From: Candidatus Parabeggiatoa sp. HSG14
GTDB taxonomy: Bacteria > Pseudomonadota > Gammaproteobacteria > Beggiatoales > Beggiatoaceae
NCBI GenBank assembly: GCA_030378085.1
Contig: JAUCGK010000021.1
Span: 1-33,181 of the forward strand
Reading direction: 5' to 3'
Length of the DNA: 33,181 nucleotides
Below the pieces are notes generated by a model that was not told where the DNA came from, did no database searches, and was given only the letters and a program-made list of their open reading frames with translations. Every line of letters starts with the position of its first letter. The stretch's first letter is position 1. Below are positions 8,999 to 18,396 of the stretch, one piece after another. A program made the position numbers and the translations under genes.

Positions 8999-9038
8999 CT
9001 AACTAAAAACGAAAGAAAAAAATAATTAACAATTAACA

Positions 9039-10415
9039 ATGTCCCAATCTATTCTTATTTTATCTCCCGATTTTGTTACTGAACGTATGGCAGGTCCTGC
9101 CATTCGCTATTGGGAATTTGCTAAAGCCCTTGCCCCTAACCATGCGGTTACATTAGCGACTCCTAATACAATACCAGAAGGTTTACAACAAACTGTACCT
9201 TATTCTATGGTACAACACACGGAGGAAAATATTGATGAATTGGTAAATCGCCATGACATTATTTTATTTCAAGGCTATATTCTTGATCGTTATCCCCTAC
9301 TCCGTCAGACTGATAAAATTTTGGTAGCTGACTTATATGATCCTATTCCTTTAGAGGGATTAGAACGGCATAAAGATCAACATCCCGATGAGGCCTCACC
9401 TATTATAGCTGATCAAATCCGTATGATGACTGACCAACTTAAATTGGCTGACTATTTTCTATGCGCCAGTCCGCGCCAACGTGATTTATGGTTAGGCTAT
9501 TTGATGGCAGTAGGGCGTATTAATCCTTTAACTTATGATGAAATCCAACAACGTGTGATTACGGTACCTTTTGGTTTTCCGGATGTAACGCCACAGCGCA
9601 CGGGTACTGGCTTTCGGCAATCGCTTGATAAAGAGGCTGGATTTGTTTTGTTATGGGGAGGGGGGATTTGGGAGTGGTTTGATCCGTTAACGTTAATACG
9701 TGCTATTCATCGTTTGTTACCCCGTTATCCTAATTTAAGATTAGTTTTTTTAGGGACTCAACATCCTAACCCCTCCATCCCAACCATGCCTATGCAACAT
9801 CGTGCAGAATCTTTGGCGCGAGAATTAAATTTATATAATACACATGTCATTTTTCAGTCAGGTTGGGTACCTTATGATACCCTACATAATCATTTGTTGG
9901 ATGCTGATGTCGGTGTCAGTGCTCATTTTGAGACGTTGGAAACCCATTTCTCTTTTCGTACCCGTATACTATATTACTTATGGGCTGAAAAACCGATTAT
10001 CACGACAGAGGGTGACGTACTGGCTGACGAGATTGCTCAAAACCACGCTGGCATTGTAGTCAATCCTACGGATGAGGACGCTTGGATAGCGGCTATTGAA
10101 AAAATGCATGACCCTAAACATTATGCAGCTTATGTGGAGGGTGTTAAAACACTCGCTCAGCACTACTGTTGGTCAAAGGTCACACACTCATTGCAAACAT
10201 TATGTACTAATGCCTCTCGCTCCCCAGACATGCCTATAGAAAATGGGTATCGAAAATCAAATCAACAAAACTATGAACAAGAAAATAATCTTTTAAAATC
10301 TCAATTGGTTGAATTAGAACAACAATTGGAAATTATTGAAAATTCAAATTCTTGGCGAATTACGGCTCCAATGCGGACACTACGACGACAACTTACACAT
10401 CGGAAAACATCTTAA
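9039..10415 (+). CDS. GT-B fold glycosyltransferase (GT4-like)
   Basis: A 458-residue cytosolic glycosyltransferase. The N-terminal Rossmann half starts ILILSPDFVTERMAGPAIRYWEFAKAL, typical of GT4-like enzymes. The C-terminal half has LLWGGGIWEWFDPLTLIRAI, LRLVFLGTQHPNPSIP, FQSGWVPYDTLHNHLLDADVG and a nucleotide-sugar site region (SFRTRILYYLWAEKPIITTEG, GIVVNPTDEDAW). The last 50 residues form a coiled coil ending in NSWRITAPMRTLRRQL, a tail I know from glycosyltransferases of O-antigen or capsule clusters. Sugar and acceptor cannot be deduced. It is divergent from the membrane protein ending at 8904. No clear Shine-Dalgarno; the start fits the N-terminal beta strand. Confidence 0.85.
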   Translation: MSQSILILSPDFVTERMAGPAIRYWEFAKALAPNHAVTLATPNTIPEGLQQTVPYSMVQHTEENIDELVNRHDIILFQGYILDRYPLLRQTDKILVADLYDPIPLEGLERHKDQHPDEASPIIADQIRMMTDQLKLADYFLCASPRQRDLWLGYLMAVGRINPLTYDEIQQRVITVPFGFPDVTPQRTGTGFRQSLDKEAGFVLLWGGGIWEWFDPLTLIRAIHRLLPRYPNLRLVFLGTQHPNPSIPTMPMQHRAESLARELNLYNTHVIFQSGWVPYDTLHNHLLDADVGVSAHFETLETHFSFRTRILYYLWAEKPIITTEGDVLADEIAQNHAGIVVNPTDEDAWIAAIEKMHDPKHYAAYVEGVKTLAQHYCWSKVTHSLQTLCTNASRSPDMPIENGYRKSNQQNYEQENNLLKSQLVELEQQLEIIENSNSWRITAPMRTLRRQLTHRKTS

Positions 10416-10420
10416 GATGG

Positions 10421-10488
10421 AGTCCAAATCTTCAGGTTTGGGCTTATATTTATAGAGTATTTGGAATCCAAACCTTCAGGTTTGGACT
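10421..10488. repeat. Two copies of a TCCAAACCTTCAGGTTTGGA palindrome
   Basis: Near-palindromes at 10421-10444 and 10466-10488 directly follow the glycosyltransferase stop codon and may end its transcript. A half copy lies near 13520. Confidence 0.7.
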
Positions 10489-10555
10489 TTACTTAAAATA
10501 TGTTGTAAAAAAGCTAAAAATAATTTTTATGTTGTAAAAAAACTTACATGTTGTA

Positions 10556-10584
10556 TTGACACACTACTTTTGATTGTGTAGTAT
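10556..10584 (+). promoter_or_regulatory. Sigma70-like promoter without an obvious gene
   Basis: TTGACA (10556-10561), 17 bases, TAGTAT (10579-10584). The next gene begins over 700 bases downstream, so any transcript would be a very long leader or a non-coding RNA. TTGTGTAG in the spacer recurs about 20 bases later and also in the promoter at 11045. Confidence 0.4.
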
Positions 10585-11044
10585 ATGGCCTCAATTGTGT
10601 AGCTATAGTTTGGATTTAAACGAAGTTTTGGAAATCTTGGCGGTTTTTTGTAGTGGTATTATTGCAACAGAACTAGGTTTTCAACCTGGCAGGTCTGGAC
10701 TACTATTTCAATCCCCTAATTTTTTGCTTGACTTTCATTTTTAAAAGAAGTATGTTGTATATAGTTGTCCTAAAAATAATGTCGTTTACTTAGCAATTTT
10801 TAGGATTGAGTTTGTAACAGAGTATTTATATGATTTAAATTGTAATTATTTAGCTAAGGAACGAAGATTTTATAAAATCCCAAACCTTAAGGATTTAATA
10901 ATGTCCACGTTTAAACCTGACAGGTTTTGTTCATCATTTCTAAAGTAATTACAAAATTTCTTGAAGGATTTATTTTATTTAATGTCTATCTAATAGGCGT
11001 TTAGATAAATAATTTCACAAAAAGGGTTTAAAAAAATTTTGACC

Positions 11045-11074
11045 TTGACATACTTATCTTGTGTAGGGTAATAT
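11045..11074 (+). promoter_or_regulatory. Probable promoter of the 648-residue secreted protein
   Basis: TTGACA (11045-11050), 18 bases, TAATAT (11069-11074). Implies a leader of about 200 bases before the start at 11290, including two small hairpins. A strong RBS (AAGGGGA, 11274-11280) follows. Confidence 0.5.
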
Positions 11075-11289
11075 TTTATTTTTTATCAAACACGGTGAGG
11101 TGGGGGCATTACAGTTTTTGCAGTAATCTAAACTGTAAGCTTTAAGAGTAGTAATGTAAGGAGAATAGTAAAAATTGTTTGTGAATACCGATATATTGAA
11201 ATTAAATCGGGCTTCATTCATTACAACGAATTCAGTTTTTCTAACTGAAGCAATGTTGTTGATAATTTTTCATAAGGGGACTTCATAAT

Positions 11290-13236
11290 ATGAAGAAAGT
11301 AAATAAACTGGCTGCTGCTGTTGGTGTAGCACTGACTCTAGGTATCGCGGCGCAAGAAGCGAGTGCGTTAATAGAGGTAGATTGCTGCGGCGGTAGAGGT
11401 GATGCTGTAATATTTCCGGCTTTTGTAGGTATTTCAGGGTTTGAAAATTACTATGCCATCACTAATGATGCTAATGCCTGGGTACAAGGTCATCTACGTT
11501 TTCGTGGTGGTGCGTGGTGCGGTGAATTGCGCGATTTTGATATCATTCTTTCGCCTGGTGATGTGTTTGTATTCCGTTTGGCGGATGTTGACGGCGATGG
11601 TATGTGGGAAATTGATCAAAGTTTAGATGAAAGAAACTTCCAATACACAGGAATGTTGGAAGTGGAAGATCAGGGTAATTTAGGATTACCAACATCAACA
11701 TGTACTTCTGCAACGGATGGTAGCACTCAGTGGAAATGCATGGATCCCAGTGATAAATTAATTCCTACTGAAGCGGATGCCATCTTGACAGAAGGTAAAT
11801 TGGCTTATCAAAAACAAGTGGGTACAATTGAATTTTTTGGTGAAGCCATCCTCACTGACATGACCCATGATATTATGGCAGTCCTGTTGAGTGGTGTTCC
11901 AGGTGATTGGGCTCCTTATCAAACAGATGTTTTCTCTGGAAGAGGAACATCATCATGGAAATGGAGTAATGCATCAGGTCAATTTGCGAATGTTACCCCC
12001 AATCCATCAAACAACCCTTGGGTAGGAAATCGTGGTTTAAGTGATGTCCCTAATATGTTAGGGGGTGTTGGTTTTATTTCCAGAATTGGTATGGAAGGTG
12101 TTGGTATTGGTTTTAATGGACAAGCACTGGTCAATTTCCGTACAGATCAGAATAACCATAGAATTGAAAACTATAACGTAGCAACTGATGGTTTCCATCG
12201 GGATCTGCCGCGTGATACAACAGGACAACCGACTGGTAACACCATGGTAGGTGGTTACGATGTGCTTTATCGGAATGGTCAAGCAGTTCCGATTAACCAT
12301 GCTGGCACTTCCATGGAGGATCGGGCAGTTATTGTTCATCATGAAAATGGTGCATCATCTGCAAATGGAATTAGCCCTCGCGGGGATTACATTTACCAAT
12401 TCCGCGAAGAGGATTTGGTACCAGCTGGTATTGCGTATGAAGGAAGCATCAGCTTTAACAATACGTGGGGTCCTACCTTGGCAGACGGTGACGACTACAA
12501 CATGAGTGCGTCTGGAAAGGCCAGTAGTACTTACGGCAAAAATACGGACCTCAGGTGTGTTCGTACAGATAATACTGATATTGACGACATGGATCAAAAT
12601 GATTTTGATCGGTTGACAAATAGTGTTGCTGAAGTTGAAGAAGCGATTCGCACTGGCGGTCAAACTTTTACCAGTTATTATTTTGATGGTGGTGCACCTT
12701 CTGCTAACCATCAAGGTAAAACAGCATTGAGAAGTTGGTTTTTTGCTTTTTATCCCACGAAATTCTTCTATGGGGAAGAATCAAACTATTATAACCAGGA
12801 CACTGCAGAAGATTATCGTCTTCAAGCAGCAAGATTTATTTCGAAGATGCCTAAGTCTTACACTCCCCAAGTATGGGACATCAACGAGAATACCTCAACA
12901 CCCACAGCTGCGACTGTGACGATTGGTCAATGTGTTTCCCCTGCTATCGGGCCAGAATGTTTTACAAGAACTGAAGGTGGTGGTAGCATTGGTGATTTAG
13001 TAGTTTCTGAATGTTTAAGTGTGTTCAATATTGGACAAGTGAAAACTGCTTTTTCTCCTGATGGAGCAGTAGATAGTTTCACCACTGGTAGAATTATGCT
13101 TGATTCACAAAATAATAGCCCAGAGAAAGAATGTGGAACAGCTCAATTTGATAGACAAAGTTGGCCTGGTTTCATGTACACCTTTGAATGGGGTGGTGAT
13201 AATGTTTTAGCTCACTGGCGTTGCTTGATTAAGTAA
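11290..13236 (+). CDS. Secreted Cys-containing protein of unknown family
   Basis: 648 residues with a textbook Sec signal peptide (MKKVNKL, then a hydrophobic core, ending QEASA, cleavage about residue 26). The mature part has 11 cysteines, starting with a CC pair at its N-terminus (VDCCGG) and ending in HWRCLIK, but no CxxCH heme motif and no membrane helix; disulfides are likely. There are Asp/Gly-rich loops such as DVDGDGMWEID that could bind calcium. I do not recognise a family, and no outer-membrane anchor or sorting signal is visible. The start is firm: AAGGGGA lies 9 bases upstream. It appears monocistronic, with a promoter at 11045 and a terminator at 13367. The ample regulatory signals suggest strong expression. 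Confidence 0.8.
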   Translation: MKKVNKLAAAVGVALTLGIAAQEASALIEVDCCGGRGDAVIFPAFVGISGFENYYAITNDANAWVQGHLRFRGGAWCGELRDFDIILSPGDVFVFRLADVDGDGMWEIDQSLDERNFQYTGMLEVEDQGNLGLPTSTCTSATDGSTQWKCMDPSDKLIPTEADAILTEGKLAYQKQVGTIEFFGEAILTDMTHDIMAVLLSGVPGDWAPYQTDVFSGRGTSSWKWSNASGQFANVTPNPSNNPWVGNRGLSDVPNMLGGVGFISRIGMEGVGIGFNGQALVNFRTDQNNHRIENYNVATDGFHRDLPRDTTGQPTGNTMVGGYDVLYRNGQAVPINHAGTSMEDRAVIVHHENGASSANGISPRGDYIYQFREEDLVPAGIAYEGSISFNNTWGPTLADGDDYNMSASGKASSTYGKNTDLRCVRTDNTDIDDMDQNDFDRLTNSVAEVEEAIRTGGQTFTSYYFDGGAPSANHQGKTALRSWFFAFYPTKFFYGEESNYYNQDTAEDYRLQAARFISKMPKSYTPQVWDINENTSTPTAATVTIGQCVSPAIGPECFTRTEGGGSIGDLVVSECLSVFNIGQVKTAFSPDGAVDSFTTGRIMLDSQNNSPEKECGTAQFDRQSWPGFMYTFEWGGDNVLAHWRCLIK

Positions 13237-13366
13237 AACCCTTGGTTAGTTTTTCTCCTTCACAATTTAAGACTTTAATTTTAGGAAGAATTAAGGAAAA
13301 ATTAATGAGGGAGGAATGAAAAAACAAGATTTATTATTAAGAGCAAAAATATCTGCTAGTTAGTTG

Positions 13367-13399
13367 CCCCCTATCTATAAATAGATGGGGGGTTTCTTT
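13367..13399 (+). terminator. Intrinsic terminator of the secreted-protein gene
   Basis: Arms 13367-13378 and 13381-13392 form a 12-bp stem with one G-T pair (CCCCCTATCTAT with ATAGATGGGGGG), followed by TTTCTTT. It lies 130 bases after the stop codon at 13236. Confidence 0.8.
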
Positions 13400-13960
13400 A
13401 TTAAAATCTGCACAAGAAATATCCAAATTTTCTAAAGACTAAACTTCAAATTGCCTTCCATAATATAAACTTCCTAATTTTTAACAAGCAAGAATAATCG
13501 AATGATTTGATGTTGAGATTGGAGTCCAAACCTTTAATCCTATTTATAACCGATTAATTCTTAATTTTGTGGGAGATAAAGCAATACAAATATATTTAGA
13601 GTACCTACCCCAAAAAAAACAAGCAAAGCAAATTCAGTTTCAGTTATTTTTTTCAGCAATTCAGAGAGAGTGTAAAAATAATTGTTTAATAAACAAATAG
13701 TTATAAACAATCTAAAAAATATTTTTCCGGCTATTTTATTAAATAGATATTTTACAACTAATTGATAAAATTGATAAACAAGAAAATCTATTTTATTCAT
13801 TATCAGACATACTCTGAATAGCTGATTTTTTTAATCTTGCCTTTTAAAGATATAAAGATATTTAGACAGAGACCAAAAACCGGAAAAATTATATCTGATT
13901 GGTTTTTTATTTTTTATATTTGAATCTGAAAAATTTTGAACTATGTTTGAAATAAAATAG
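13400..13960. other. A+T-rich gap, no convincing gene
   Basis: A hydrophobic 79-codon minus-strand frame exists at 13561-13800 but has no ribosome binding site and its composition fits random A+T-rich DNA. A half copy of the TCCAAACC palindrome is near 13520. Nothing else is recognised. Confidence 0.4.
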
Positions 13961-14011
13961 AAATATTGTTTTGAAATAAATATTGTTTTGAAATAAATAT
14001 TGTTTTGAAAT
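13961..14011. repeat. Three 17-bp tandem repeats before the PKD gene
   Basis: AAATATTGTTTTGAAAT is repeated exactly at 13961, 13978 and 13995, with a degenerate start of a fourth unit after 14011. The block ends about 50 bases before the start codon at 14063, in the promoter region, so an iterated binding site or a promoter-strength tract is possible. Confidence 0.85.
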
Positions 14012-14062
14012 AAATATAGAATAAATATAGAAAAAATTAAGTAAGTGGAGAAAAGAAATTTT

Positions 14063-16612
14063 ATGCAACGAAAATTAACTATTCTATTCCACCAGCTATG
14101 GATTGTATCATTGCTTCTATACACGATATGCAATTCTTTTGCTCATGCACTTAATGTTGTGTTAACTGTTACGCCCTCAGAGGGAGTTTCCCCTCTATCA
14201 GTTGTTTTTTCTGCTAGGAATACGGTTGTATCAGCAGGTGAGTTTATTGTTGGATATAAATGGCAAGTTACTGGCCCTGAAAAAATTGTATTAGGTGCAT
14301 TTTCTAAGCATACGGTCGTTTTTAAAAAAACAGGTGTATATACTATTACACTAACGATAGAAGAAACTACAAGAGGGGGATTAGGTACAAGCGGGGGAGA
14401 AAGAAGATCAGCAAGTGTAAGTAGAAAAGTCACTGTACGTTTACCCAATAGCAATGTTATACCAGTACAACCATCCATACAACAGCCATCTCTACCGCAA
14501 CTGCCACTCACACCACAAACAAATCCAACTCCTACGTCCAATGCTACTTTTACTTACTCCCCAATTACACCAATAATCAATCAAAATGCTACATTGCGTG
14601 TTGACAATCCATTATCAGGAGTTGTATATACATGGGATATAAGCCCTCCTCTGCAAGGACAAACAAACCTTTCAGGTCAAGAAATTACAGTAAGGTTTCC
14701 TGATCCCATTTTTTATGATGTCACTCTAAAAGCAAATAGTTTGACACAGGCGATAAAGACGATCCAAGTAAAATCCTCACAACCTGTCAATACTGTACAA
14801 CCTACAGATTCTTCAAATGGTATTTCTGATCTTTTGGGTATTCCTAACGGACAACAAAGTACAACCCCTTCTATGGGACAACCAACAACCACCCAACAAC
14901 CAGAAATAGAAATTTTACAAGATGACGATACACCTATTGGTGATTCTCCTGTCTTTGTGAACTTTGGGACGACAGATTTTGGTGTGTTTACTACAAAAGC
15001 GTTTACTATCAAAAATATAGGTAATCGGGAGCTTGAAGTAAGTAATTTCCAATTTATGGAGGAAAAGGTTTTTTATTATCTTGTAGGAGATTCTAGTGAA
15101 ACCCCGCCTGAAACGTTGAATATTATACCAGGGGGAGAAATCACATTTTCTATTTGGTTGAATCCTAACGAAGAAGGTGAGTTTTTAAATGATTTCAAGT
15201 TTACGACCAATGACAGTGATGAAAAATCATTTTGGTTTCGCCTTAAGGGTGTCGTTGAGCCTGAACACATTCTACCAACAGCAAATTTTACCACTGAGCT
15301 TACCAAATTTGTTCCAGCAACTGTATATTTAGATGCTTCAAAATCGACTGTAGCTAAAGGCAGAACGATTGTGAATTATCTATGGCAGGGAGAGGGTTTG
15401 ACAGCTGAAAATATAGATAAAGGAAGTGACGGATTAGCAACCTTGATGACTTTTAAGGAAAGTGGTCCCCAACAAATTACCTTGACTGTGAAAGATGATA
15501 AGGGAAAAGAAAGCGCACCTTTAGCCTATTATGTCCTCGTGCCAACGCTTGAAAGTTTTCCAGTACCACGTTTTACTATTACCCCAGTGTTGGGAGGGTT
15601 AAATAAGATGCGGTTGGATGGTTCAAGTTCTTTTGATCCTGATGGTGGAGAAATTAAAAGTTATAAATGGACTGTCACAGGTGGTGGTTCTGTCTCTCCT
15701 AATAATGTTGATAAAACGTTTTTTGAGTTTTCGGAAGGGGATTATTTTGTGACTCTCCAAGTGACAGATGATGAAAATGCACCCAAAGTTGCAACCGCCA
15801 AGATAACTTTTAAAAAACCTGGAACAATTGATATTTATCCAGTAGCAAACTTTCATACTTCTGATATTAAATCGCAAGGTAATAAACTCCTTTCTACTTT
15901 GGATGTGGATATTTCCAGTACTTTTCATCCAAATGGTAACATTGTGAGTTATGAGTGGTTTTTAGGTATTACTGATAAGTGTAACGAGCGGTCAACAGAA
16001 CAAGGAGTGCTAAAAGTAGATAATTTAGAAAGCCCAACTTACAAAGTCAGATTTACCAAAGGGGGAATACATAACCTTTGTTTAGAAGTAACGGATGCTA
16101 AAGGACTATCATCCATTCACGGAAAAACAATAACAGTCGTAGACAGTTATTCTTCTGCCCATTTGGGAAATTTCTATGGTGCTGAATTCTATGGTGGAGT
16201 GTTAATGAAGGATCAGTTTTTGCCCAACGGTTCTACATTTAACAGTGATGCTTTTGTTGATGTTGTTGTCAGCGTGACTGCTGCGGCTGAAGATGTTGCT
16301 TATTTGACGGATGTGTATGTAGTGACAGAATATACCCCAGCTAACATTGAAGGTTCTTGGTGGTTTATGAAAAATGGAGAAAGAGTTTATTTTGAAAAAT
16401 GGAAGTTTCCGGAATTAAATCAATTGAAGATTGCTGAAAAAAGGAAGTTTGAAAATGGAAAAATGAATATTACCATTTTCAGTGGTCAATTTACTCATTT
16501 TTTGGGGACATATAAATTTTTTGTGGCCTATCGTCCAACTTATTTGCCAATGGTGTTGGAAAACCTTAGATTTAATGGAGCTGCTCCTATTACCTTTACG
16601 GTAGTGCCGTAA
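14063..16612 (+). CDS. Large exported multi-PKD domain protein
   Basis: 849 residues with a signal peptide (hydrophobic residues 7-24, cleavage near AHA, residue 29). Visible modules: a first Ig-like PKD domain (about 30-130; LTVTPSEGVSPLSVVFSAR, YTITLTIEETT), a Pro/Gln/Thr-rich linker, a second beta domain, a HYDIN/choice-of-anchor-D-like domain (about 290-400; VNFGTTDFGVF, FTIKNIGNRELEV), three further PKD-type domains with DASKSTV, LDGSSSFDPDGG and VTDAKGLSS signatures, and a C-terminal beta domain (about 695-849) shared with the next gene. Such modules act in cell-surface adhesion or binding. A GTG at 14045 could start 6 residues earlier, but GGAG at 14047 favours the ATG at 14063. The partner or ligand is unknown. 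Confidence 0.8.
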   Translation: MQRKLTILFHQLWIVSLLLYTICNSFAHALNVVLTVTPSEGVSPLSVVFSARNTVVSAGEFIVGYKWQVTGPEKIVLGAFSKHTVVFKKTGVYTITLTIEETTRGGLGTSGGERRSASVSRKVTVRLPNSNVIPVQPSIQQPSLPQLPLTPQTNPTPTSNATFTYSPITPIINQNATLRVDNPLSGVVYTWDISPPLQGQTNLSGQEITVRFPDPIFYDVTLKANSLTQAIKTIQVKSSQPVNTVQPTDSSNGISDLLGIPNGQQSTTPSMGQPTTTQQPEIEILQDDDTPIGDSPVFVNFGTTDFGVFTTKAFTIKNIGNRELEVSNFQFMEEKVFYYLVGDSSETPPETLNIIPGGEITFSIWLNPNEEGEFLNDFKFTTNDSDEKSFWFRLKGVVEPEHILPTANFTTELTKFVPATVYLDASKSTVAKGRTIVNYLWQGEGLTAENIDKGSDGLATLMTFKESGPQQITLTVKDDKGKESAPLAYYVLVPTLESFPVPRFTITPVLGGLNKMRLDGSSSFDPDGGEIKSYKWTVTGGGSVSPNNVDKTFFEFSEGDYFVTLQVTDDENAPKVATAKITFKKPGTIDIYPVANFHTSDIKSQGNKLLSTLDVDISSTFHPNGNIVSYEWFLGITDKCNERSTEQGVLKVDNLESPTYKVRFTKGGIHNLCLEVTDAKGLSSIHGKTITVVDSYSSAHLGNFYGAEFYGGVLMKDQFLPNGSTFNSDAFVDVVVSVTAAAEDVAYLTDVYVVTEYTPANIEGSWWFMKNGERVYFEKWKFPELNQLKIAEKRKFENGKMNITIFSGQFTHFLGTYKFFVAYRPTYLPMVLENLRFNGAAPITFTVVP

Positions 16613-16801
16613 CTTGCGTATTTATCATTTTTTGGTAAATATTTTTCAAAAATACTCACATATCTCAAGCTGTTATACATAACTTTTTATTACTTACTCT
16701 CTTGTTAAAGATAAATATATTGGTAGGAGAAATAGCAAAGCTTTTTTTCCACCCTACAATTTTTTTAATTTTATGTATTGTATAACAATTAGAGGTATGT
16801 G

Positions 16802-17689
16802 ATGGGCAAGGCAGGTTTTATAATCATGCAATTAAATACTTTTTTTCGTTTATTGTTAAAATTATTGTTTTTATATGCGCTGTTCACACCTACTGTTTAC
16901 GCGCTGCAAGTTGGATTAACTGTTACACCCATAGAAGGAGCTTCACCTCTATCTGTTGTTCTTTCTGCTAGAAATACAGTTGTATCTCCTAATGAGTTTA
17001 TTGTCGGATATAAATGGAAAATAAGTGGTCCTGAAAATATTGTATTAGGTGCATTTTCTAAGCATAATGTCACTTTTTATGAACCTGGCATATATACCAT
17101 TACGTTGACAATAGAAGAAACTACAAATGGAGGATTAGGCACTAAGCCTGAAGAAAGGAATTCCGCAACTAAAAGTCAAGTGGTGACTGTATACCCTCCT
17201 GAATCAGAACTTTCCAATTTTTCTCTATTAGGAAATTTTTCGGGTATTCTGACCTCTTTTTACGGAATTATATTAAACGTAAACGATGGTTTATTTTTGT
17301 CTAATGAATCATCGTTTAAAAATGATGTAATGGTGAATGTGGAAGTTGCTTTTGAAGTAGCCCCTGAACATGTGGGTAAACAAGCTGACTTATCAGTAGC
17401 AGTCGTATATTTACCACCTGATGCTAAAGAACAATGGTATTTAAAAACAGGAAACACCGCTTTTCCATTTATAACGTGGGATTTAACACCACTTCCACCA
17501 CCAATCTCAGTAGAAAAATCTATTAATTTGAGTGAAACACAAAAAATCAGAGTGTTTTCAGGCCATTTTGAAAATTTGACGGGCAAATATAAGATTTATT
17601 TTGCTTATTCTCTCTTAGATGGAAGTGGCACTATGGTACATAATTTTCCTAACATGCCTTTTATTTTTGATGTAACAGCTTCTGATTGA
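16802..17689 (+). CDS. Small exported PKD protein, paralogue of upstream gene
   Basis: 295 residues with a signal peptide (hydrophobic core LLLKLLFLYALF, cleavage near VYA). The mature protein keeps only the two ends of its upstream neighbour. The first is the N-terminal PKD domain (LTVTPIEGASPLSVVLSAR, EFIVGYKWKISGPENIVLGA, YTITLTIEETTNGGLGT). The second is the C-terminal domain (LGNFSGILTSFYG, IRVFSGHFENLTGKYKIYFA). The inner PKD and HYDIN-like modules are absent. The match in the N-terminal domain is also visible at the DNA level, so this is a local duplication followed by gain or loss of the middle. AGAGG at 16791 supports ATG 16802; ATG 16826, which aligns with the neighbour's start, is an alternative. 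Probably cotranscribed or coregulated with its neighbour; 189 bases separate them. Confidence 0.75.
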   Translation: MGKAGFIIMQLNTFFRLLLKLLFLYALFTPTVYALQVGLTVTPIEGASPLSVVLSARNTVVSPNEFIVGYKWKISGPENIVLGAFSKHNVTFYEPGIYTITLTIEETTNGGLGTKPEERNSATKSQVVTVYPPESELSNFSLLGNFSGILTSFYGIILNVNDGLFLSNESSFKNDVMVNVEVAFEVAPEHVGKQADLSVAVVYLPPDAKEQWYLKTGNTAFPFITWDLTPLPPPISVEKSINLSETQKIRVFSGHFENLTGKYKIYFAYSLLDGSGTMVHNFPNMPFIFDVTASD

Positions 17690-17832
17690 TTTTAACCATA
17701 AATACACAAGTCATTTCTTATGTAAGTGTAGTGATATTGGGTTTAAAGCAAAATTTTAATCTTTAACGTATTGCTTTGAACTCCATAACAAGCTATATTA
17801 GGATAATTTTTCAAAGAGGATTTAAATTATTG

Positions 17833-18396
17833 ATGAATAAAAATATTCGACTCACCATAATCTTAAGCAGCCTATTTTTAGGCATGAGCTTATTGTTTAA
17901 TCATAGCATTGCTGAAGAAGTAGAAAAAGCGCAGCAATCACCCATCAAAAAGGTTGCACTGTCTGAAAAACCATCACCTGACATTGCTTCTCTTAAAGAA
18001 ATGGTAAGTAAATATATAGAAACATGGCACAACAAAGATTTTGAATCCATGTATTCTTTTGAAAACTGGGAAGGTGGAGAAGAATTGGATGATGTTAATT
18101 ACTTCCAAAAGTTTAAAAAGGATTTCAACATTCACACTTGGAAAATCACTCAAGCAACGCTAGAGAAAGGTAAGACGGATGAGTATAAGGTGTTAATTTT
18201 GATAACCCACAATTTACCTGAACACATCGCAACCTTAGTATCAAAGAATAAAGTGAAAACGGTTCGATCCACACTGACTCAATGGTGGAAAAAACAAGGG
18301 GATAAATTTGTACATTTATTTCATATTGAACGGCAAAGACTTATGAAATTATTTCCCGCTCCCCCACCGTCAGAGTCACTTCCTAATCACAATTAA
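17833..18396 (+). CDS. Periplasmic protein, possible NTF2-like fold, copy 1
   Basis: 187 residues with a signal peptide (MNKNIRLTIILSS, hydrophobic core, cleavage near SIA). The mature domain holds VSKYIETWHNKDFESMYSF, HTWKITQATLEKGKTDEYKV and STLTQWWKKQGDKFVHLFH. A helical opening with a W-H-N-K-D-F turn followed by beta strands and a conserved Trp pair recalls SnoaL/NTF2-like proteins; that is a fold guess only. The start at 17833 is chosen because it aligns with the paralogue at 18633. An earlier ATG at 17776 would add 19 residues before the signal peptide. AAAGAGGA lies about 13 bases upstream. It follows the small PKD gene on the same strand and may belong to the same unit. Confidence 0.65.
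   Translation: MNKNIRLTIILSSLFLGMSLLFNHSIAEEVEKAQQSPIKKVALSEKPSPDIASLKEMVSKYIETWHNKDFESMYSFENWEGGEELDDVNYFQKFKKDFNIHTWKITQATLEKGKTDEYKVLILITHNLPEHIATLVSKNKVKTVRSTLTQWWKKQGDKFVHLFHIERQRLMKLFPAPPPSESLPNHN

Larger units (their letters stand above)
10489..11289. other. Long non-coding gap with palindrome fragments
   Basis: No gene seen in this A+T-rich stretch. It holds fragments of the ACCTG..CAGGT palindrome (about 10675-10693 and 10912-10928), two promoter-like sequences, a small hairpin ACAGTTT/AAACTGT (11111-11136) and another TTCAGTT/AACTGAA (11231-11249). The two small hairpins lie in what would be the leader of the gene at 11290. Confidence 0.5.

Noticed and set aside
8905-9039. Extended N-terminus of the minus-strand membrane protein
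   Set aside because: Part of the extension is encoded by a dispersed palindrome, and a better start with AAAGG lies at 8904.
13561-13800. 79-codon hydrophobic minus-strand frame
   Set aside because: No ribosome binding site; A+T-rich DNA readily gives Phe/Leu/Ile/Lys-rich frames; no conserved motif.
13831-14133. 100-codon minus-strand frame across the 17-bp repeats
   Set aside because: Its sequence is the translated tandem repeat and it overlaps the signal-peptide region of the PKD gene.
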